Origin: Terfezia claveryi
Lineage: Eukaryota; Ascomycota; Pezizomycetes; Pezizales; Pezizaceae
NCBI GenBank assembly: GCA_015179025.1
Contig: WHUX01000551.1
Location: 1-19,846, forward strand
DNA length: 19,846 nucleotides
Reading direction: 5' to 3'
The notes beneath the pieces were generated by a model. It was not told where the DNA came from. It made no database searches and saw only the letters and a list, made by a program, of their open reading frames with translations. A program made the translations under genes and the position numbers. Positions 18,530 to 19,846 of the stretch are shown here, piece after piece (within the stretch, counting starts at the first letter, position 1; every line of letters starts with the position of its first letter).

Positions 18530-19846
18530 TTAGAGAAGTGGGTTGGATTTGTACTCCGGTAGGATAACTCCGTTAACTTCGCTCTTTTTGGCCTCAATGC
18601 TAATTAGAGTCAAGTCAGTGAGATAAACAAGAGCAAGTACTGAGAATATCTCACATTGGCTCTGGACCTGTTTCTTCCTCCTCTGCCAGAAGGCGCTCAC
18701 ACTCAAGTGCAGCAATACAACCAGATCCTATAATTGCAGTTAGTTTATCACACTCCTTAGTCGTACAATTTTGGAACGCACCAGCACTGGTGATAGCCTG
18801 TCTGTATCTTTTGTCCTGTACATCTCCAGCAGCAAATACGCCTTTCACACTGGTATAAGAGGTACCAGGCTTGGTGAGGATATATCCATCCTCGTCAACA
18901 TTAATTTGACCCTTGAACATGTTAGTAGCAGGCTCATGACCGACAGCATAGAATAATCCATTTGCTGGCAAGTCGGATATTTCTCCAGTCTTGACATTCT
19001 TGATGGATAGTGACTGCAATAATCGACCATCACCCTTGGCCTCCACAGCCACGGTGTTATAAAGGATCTCAACCTTCGGGTGGGTGGATACCCGCCTAGC
19101 CATGATTGGTGACGCCCTGAGTTTGTCTTTTCGGACAAGAACAGTGACCTTGCTGCCGTATTTAGTTAAGAAGATAGCCTCCTCAGCTGCAGAATCTCCA
19201 CCACCAATCACGGTAATCGGATTGCCCCTGAAGATTGGTGCTGCGCCGTCACAAACTGCACACGCACTTATACCGGATTGCCAGTACTGGTCCTCTCCAG
19301 GAAGGTTTAGACGTCTTGCGGACGCTCCAGTCGCGATTATCAGGGTATCAGCGGTATTTGGTTCCTGGTCCTTAGCATCCTCTAACCAGTATTTGAACGG
19401 ACGCTTGGAGAGGTCAACTTTTGATACTGTCTCCGTGATGATCTCAGTTCCAAACCGTTCACTCTGGGCACGCATAGCATCCTATATCACGGCTTAGCCC
19501 CCAATTGATAAACTGGCTTCTAAGTCCTGAGTTCACCCACCATAAGCTCTGACCCTCCGATTCCCTTCGGGAACCCTGGGTAATTCTCTACATCCGTCGT
19601 AGTTGTCAATTGTCCTCCGGGTGCCACTCCATTTGCCATCATGCCCTCATATAAAACAGCTAATAGAAAGTCTTAGTGATGAGCGTACACAACGCATCCC
19701 CTGGGAGTCCAACTTACGCTTTAGCTCGGCTCGGGCAAGATAGACAGCTGCTGTATGGGCAGCAGGCCCAGACCTTCAAATCCAAGTCAGTCACATTGTG
19801 GCGTTTACATTAAAGGTTCATAAGTGCATACCCAATGACTGTTCCA
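18530..19846 (-). CDS. TRR1: Thioredoxin reductase (NADPH), 5' end outside the window
   Basis: This low-molecular-weight flavoenzyme passes electrons from NADPH through FAD and a Cys pair to thioredoxin. Visible exons are 19832-19846 (partial), 19718-19773, 19541-19659, 18782-19481, 18655-18727 and 18530-18599, all in frame. In order they show the FAD-binding [43 protein letters not shown], the redox site [10 protein letters not shown], the NADPH-binding [20 protein letters not shown], the second FAD motif [20 protein letters not shown], and a fungal-type tail ending PEYKSNPLL. Only the N-terminal start and the first glycine of the dinucleotide fold are cut off. The intron at 18728-18781 is 54 bases with no stop, so an unspliced reading stays open and would wrongly insert 18 residues between ITSAG and SGCIAAL. 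A cytosolic place is inferred; a mitochondrial leader cannot be excluded. Confidence 0.95.

Noticed and set aside
14692..19846. PDI-like gene and thioredoxin reductase as a redox gene cluster
   Set aside because: They act in different compartments, are separated by TVP23 and face different ways; proximity is probably chance.

Overview
This window is nuclear DNA of a filamentous ascomycete (Pezizomycotina; a leotiomycete-like relative is a guess from protein resemblance only). The evidence is short introns of about 50-140 bases with GTRNGT donors and CTAAY/CTGAY branch sites, fungus-typical protein families (EAF6, TVP23, an ER thioredoxin-domain protein, a low-molecular-weight thioredoxin reductase, a Frizzled/Smoothened-like seven-helix receptor) and a Fot1/pogo-type DNA transposon. 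Gene density is low: six recognisable host genes, one of them provisional, in 19.8 kb, separated by long gene-poor stretches that hold repeats.

Layout: (1) 3-381 minus, a short Gly/Ser-rich reading frame with a broken frame. (2) 1303-1984 plus, EAF6 of the NuA4 acetyltransferase, two exons. (3) 1985-3853, no gene. (4) 3854-5807, a 1.95-kb TA-flanked Fot1/pogo element whose right end is itself a 242-bp MITE-like unit with perfect 52-bp inverted repeats. (5) 5808-8121, no convincing gene. (6) 8122-9940 minus, a six-exon receptor of 510 residues, intact. (7) 9941-14691, 4.75 kb without a convincing gene, with a cluster of short TA-flanked GTCTGGTT termini that look like MITE remains, and a second copy of a 45-bp repeat first seen at 7265. 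(8) 14692-16552 plus, a seven-exon ER thioredoxin/PDI-like protein ending in HEEL. (9) 16812-about 17634 minus, TVP23, convergent with the PDI gene. (10) 18530->19846 minus, thioredoxin reductase, 5' end beyond the window.

The genes do not form a pathway. EAF6 is a chromatin factor, TVP23 acts in Golgi membranes, the PDI-like protein folds secretory proteins in the ER, thioredoxin reductase supplies cytosolic reducing power, and the receptor is an orphan sensor. A recurring feature is single-base frame breaks in otherwise well-conserved genes (EAF6 three times, PDI once, TVP23 once, the transposase once, the Gly-rich gene at least once), mostly at short homopolymers. The receptor and the visible part of thioredoxin reductase are unbroken. 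The simplest reading is uncorrected indels in the assembly; true decay of several essential-type genes at once is less likely. I found no clearly new multi-gene system. The best leads are the nested Fot1/MITE structure, the GTCTGGTT terminus cluster, and the very small exons (6 and 8 bases).
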